Assembly: GCA_023247595.1 (NCBI GenBank)
Contig: JAHFGF010000081.1
Coordinates: 1-7,375, forward strand
From: Candidatus Omnitrophota bacterium
GTDB lineage: Bacteria > Omnitrophota > Koll11 > Zapsychrales > Fredricksoniimonadaceae
Reading direction: 5' to 3'
Length of the DNA: 7,375 nt
Shown piece after piece: positions 6,023 to 7,375 of this stretch. Positions within the stretch are counted from its first letter, which is position 1, and each line of letters opens with the position of its first letter. The notes beneath the pieces were generated by a model. It was not told the origin of the DNA. It saw only the letters and a list, made by a program, of their open reading frames with translations, and made no database searches. A program made the position numbers and the translations under genes.

Positions 6023-6991
6023 TTAAACCAATTTATCTATCAGTTGATCCGCAAAAAATGTATCTGAGATGGCGGCGCCGACATGATTGAGTTTCAATTG
6101 AAACCCGTCGAGATATTCATGCAGCCCGAATTTAAAAATATCATTCACATCGGTGTAATCCAGTTCCGAACGCAGCTTGCCCATTTCTTTTTCCGCTTTT
6201 GTTTCAAAGGTAAACCGCTCCGAACCGATGATCGAATGCAGAGACTGTTCAGCCTGAATAAGGCAATAACGCATGGCGCGGGGAAATTCCCGGTCGAGCA
6301 CGAGAAATTTAATAATGTTGGCCACATCCAGCTTGCCAAACGCCTTGCGGTACATTTCAAAAGCGCTGGCGGATTTGAGCAGCGCCGACCACTGCATCAA
6401 ATCAAGCGGCGTTCCCACATAATCCGGATTCGGCAGAAGATAATAATATTTCATGTCGATGATGCGGTCGGTCTTATCCGCGCGTTCCAAAAAACGGCCG
6501 ATGTTGCCGAAATGCCAGCCTTCCGAACGGGAAAACGTGGCGTCCATAATTCCGGAAAACACATGGCTTCCCTGTTTGATGTCTCGAAAAAATTGAATGA
6601 GAAATTTTTGGTTCCAGCTTTCCTCTTTAACCACGCCGCGCGCGGATAAATACATTTCATTGACCTGCATCCACAGGTCGCTGGGAATAATTTCCCGCAC
6701 CGTGCGGGCGTTCTCCCGCGCTGAAAAAAGACAGGAACAAATGGAGTTTGGATTTACCGCGTCAAAGGCCAAGAACCGGATGACATTTTTTTTGGTAAAT
6801 TCGCCGTAGGTCTGATGAAAAAGTTCGTCATCTCCCGTCGTCAAAATAAGCGGACGCCACTGCTGCTCAACCAACCCGGGCGGCAGGTCCATGGCGAGAT
6901 TATAATCCACTTCCATCAGACGCGCGTAGTTCTCCGCCCGTTCAATGTAACGGTTCATCCAGTAAATCGAACTGGCAACACGGCTTAACAT
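6023..6991 (-). CDS. Alpha-E (DUF403) domain protein
   Basis: The 322-residue, mostly helical protein carries the hallmarks of the alpha-E family: MLSRVASSIYWMNRYIERAE at the N-terminus, SARENAR (90-96) followed by VREIIP and DLW, and GRFLERADKTDR (165-176). Its length is typical. The family has no firmly assigned biochemical activity. It is found almost always beside or fused to circularly permuted ATP-grasp proteins and is thought to work with them in peptide-bond formation or modification. Here it is a separate gene, 26 bases after the ATP-grasp gene and 29 bases before Anbu. The start agrees with the conserved N-terminal motif. AAAGGA upstream is about 11 bases from the ATG, a rather long spacing, so translation may depend partly on the preceding gene. 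No signal peptide or membrane segment is seen. Confidence 0.95.
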   Translation of the reverse strand: MLSRVASSIYWMNRYIERAENYARLMEVDYNLAMDLPPGLVEQQWRPLILTTGDDELFHQTYGEFTKKNVIRFLAFDAVNPNSICSCLFSARENARTVREIIPSDLWMQVNEMYLSARGVVKEESWNQKFLIQFFRDIKQGSHVFSGIMDATFSRSEGWHFGNIGRFLERADKTDRIIDMKYYYLLPNPDYVGTPLDLMQWSALLKSASAFEMYRKAFGKLDVANIIKFLVLDREFPRAMRYCLIQAEQSLHSIIGSERFTFETKAEKEMGKLRSELDYTDVNDIFKFGLHEYLDGFQLKLNHVGAAISDTFFADQLIDKLV

Positions 6992-7017
6992 AAATTATTT
7001 TTCCTTTACGCAAACGC

Positions 7018-7375
7018 CTAACGCAATACCCAAGTATCTTTACTGCCTCCGCCCTGCGAAGAATTCACAACCAACGACCCTTCCCGCAATGCCACACGCG
7101 TCAACCCTCCGGGCAGGACATACACATCTTTGCCGCAAAGAATATATGGACGCAAATCCACATGACGGCCTTTGACTTCTTCTTCAATGATCGTCGGAAT
7201 GCGCGAAAGCGCCATCGTTGGCTGGGCGATATATTCCCTTGGAAATTTTTTGATTTTGTTTTTAAAAGCAGTCTGTTCTTTTTTGGTCGCGTGCGGGCCG
7301 ACCAACATGCCGTATCCGCCGGATTGATTAGCAGCCTTGACCACCATCTTCCCTATATTAGAGATCACGTGCTCG
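7018..7375 (-). CDS. Circularly permuted ATP-grasp protein, C-terminal part (5' end beyond the right edge)
   Basis: The frame is open to the right edge, so only the last 119 codons or so are present; the GTG at 7368 lies inside the gene and is not its start. The visible part includes the glycine-rich nucleotide-binding loop ([18 protein letters not shown]), then [24 protein letters not shown] and the ending [14 protein letters not shown]. These are signatures of the CP_ATPgrasp type 2 family (older names DUF404/DUF407). ATP-grasp enzymes activate a carboxyl group with ATP and join it to an amine or similar nucleophile. This family is predicted to form peptide or amide bonds on an unidentified substrate. 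It is the first gene of the operon visible here and is close-packed with the alpha-E gene. In some bacteria the two are fused. Confidence 0.95.
   Translation of the reverse strand, partial: EHVISNIGKMVVKAANQSGGYGMLVGPHATKKEQTAFKNKIKKFPREYIAQPTMALSRIPTIIEEEVKGRHVDLRPYILCGKDVYVLPGGLTRVALREGSLVVNSSQGGGSKDTWVLR

Noticed and set aside
6083..6649. 188-residue plus-strand frame
   Set aside because: It is antisense to the alpha-E gene, whose family motifs are unmistakable; the long open frame reflects codon bias of that gene.

Overview
The window looks like chromosomal DNA from a diderm (Gram-negative-type) bacterium. It encodes a predicted outer-membrane barrel (DUF2490), a lipobox-containing lipoprotein and a secreted beta-helix protein. 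GC content by eye is in the mid-40s. The combination of an Anbu proteasome-like operon with a secreted protein carrying GFxxGxLxC-type cysteine-rich repeats would fit an uncultivated diderm lineage such as Omnitrophota, or a deltaproteobacterial-type group. That assignment is a weak inference. No RNA gene, CRISPR array, insertion sequence or phage gene is visible.

All convincing genes lie on the minus strand, so transcription runs from right to left. The right half (about 4080-7375) is a conserved operon. In transcription order it holds a circularly permuted ATP-grasp protein cut by the right edge, an alpha-E (DUF403) protein, the proteasome-like hydrolase Anbu, a possible 34-residue membrane peptide two bases after Anbu, and a transglutaminase-like cysteine protease homologue. 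This gene set is known from comparative genomics and is predicted to make and/or process a peptide or peptide-like modification. Its substrate and product are still not established. The small peptide gene is the least expected part.

The middle (about 2187-4079) holds a small Ala/Gln-rich lipoprotein with a TPR-like segment, with a plausible sigma70-type promoter and a strong rho-independent terminator. Next comes a DUF2490 outer-membrane barrel protein without a clear ribosome binding site, then a roughly 300-base AT-rich regulatory region.

The left part (1-2186) is one long open frame that runs off the left edge. It encodes a secreted protein with a signal peptide, a right-handed beta-helix region, an SPAIG...DIGALEY ending (choice-of-anchor Q-like), a Thr/Gly-rich linker, and then at least three tandem repeats of 51-52 residues with six cysteines each.

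Across the intergenic regions the heptamer TTTGACA (either strand) occurs six times, three of them within one 10-base sequence. It may be a shared -35 or operator motif.
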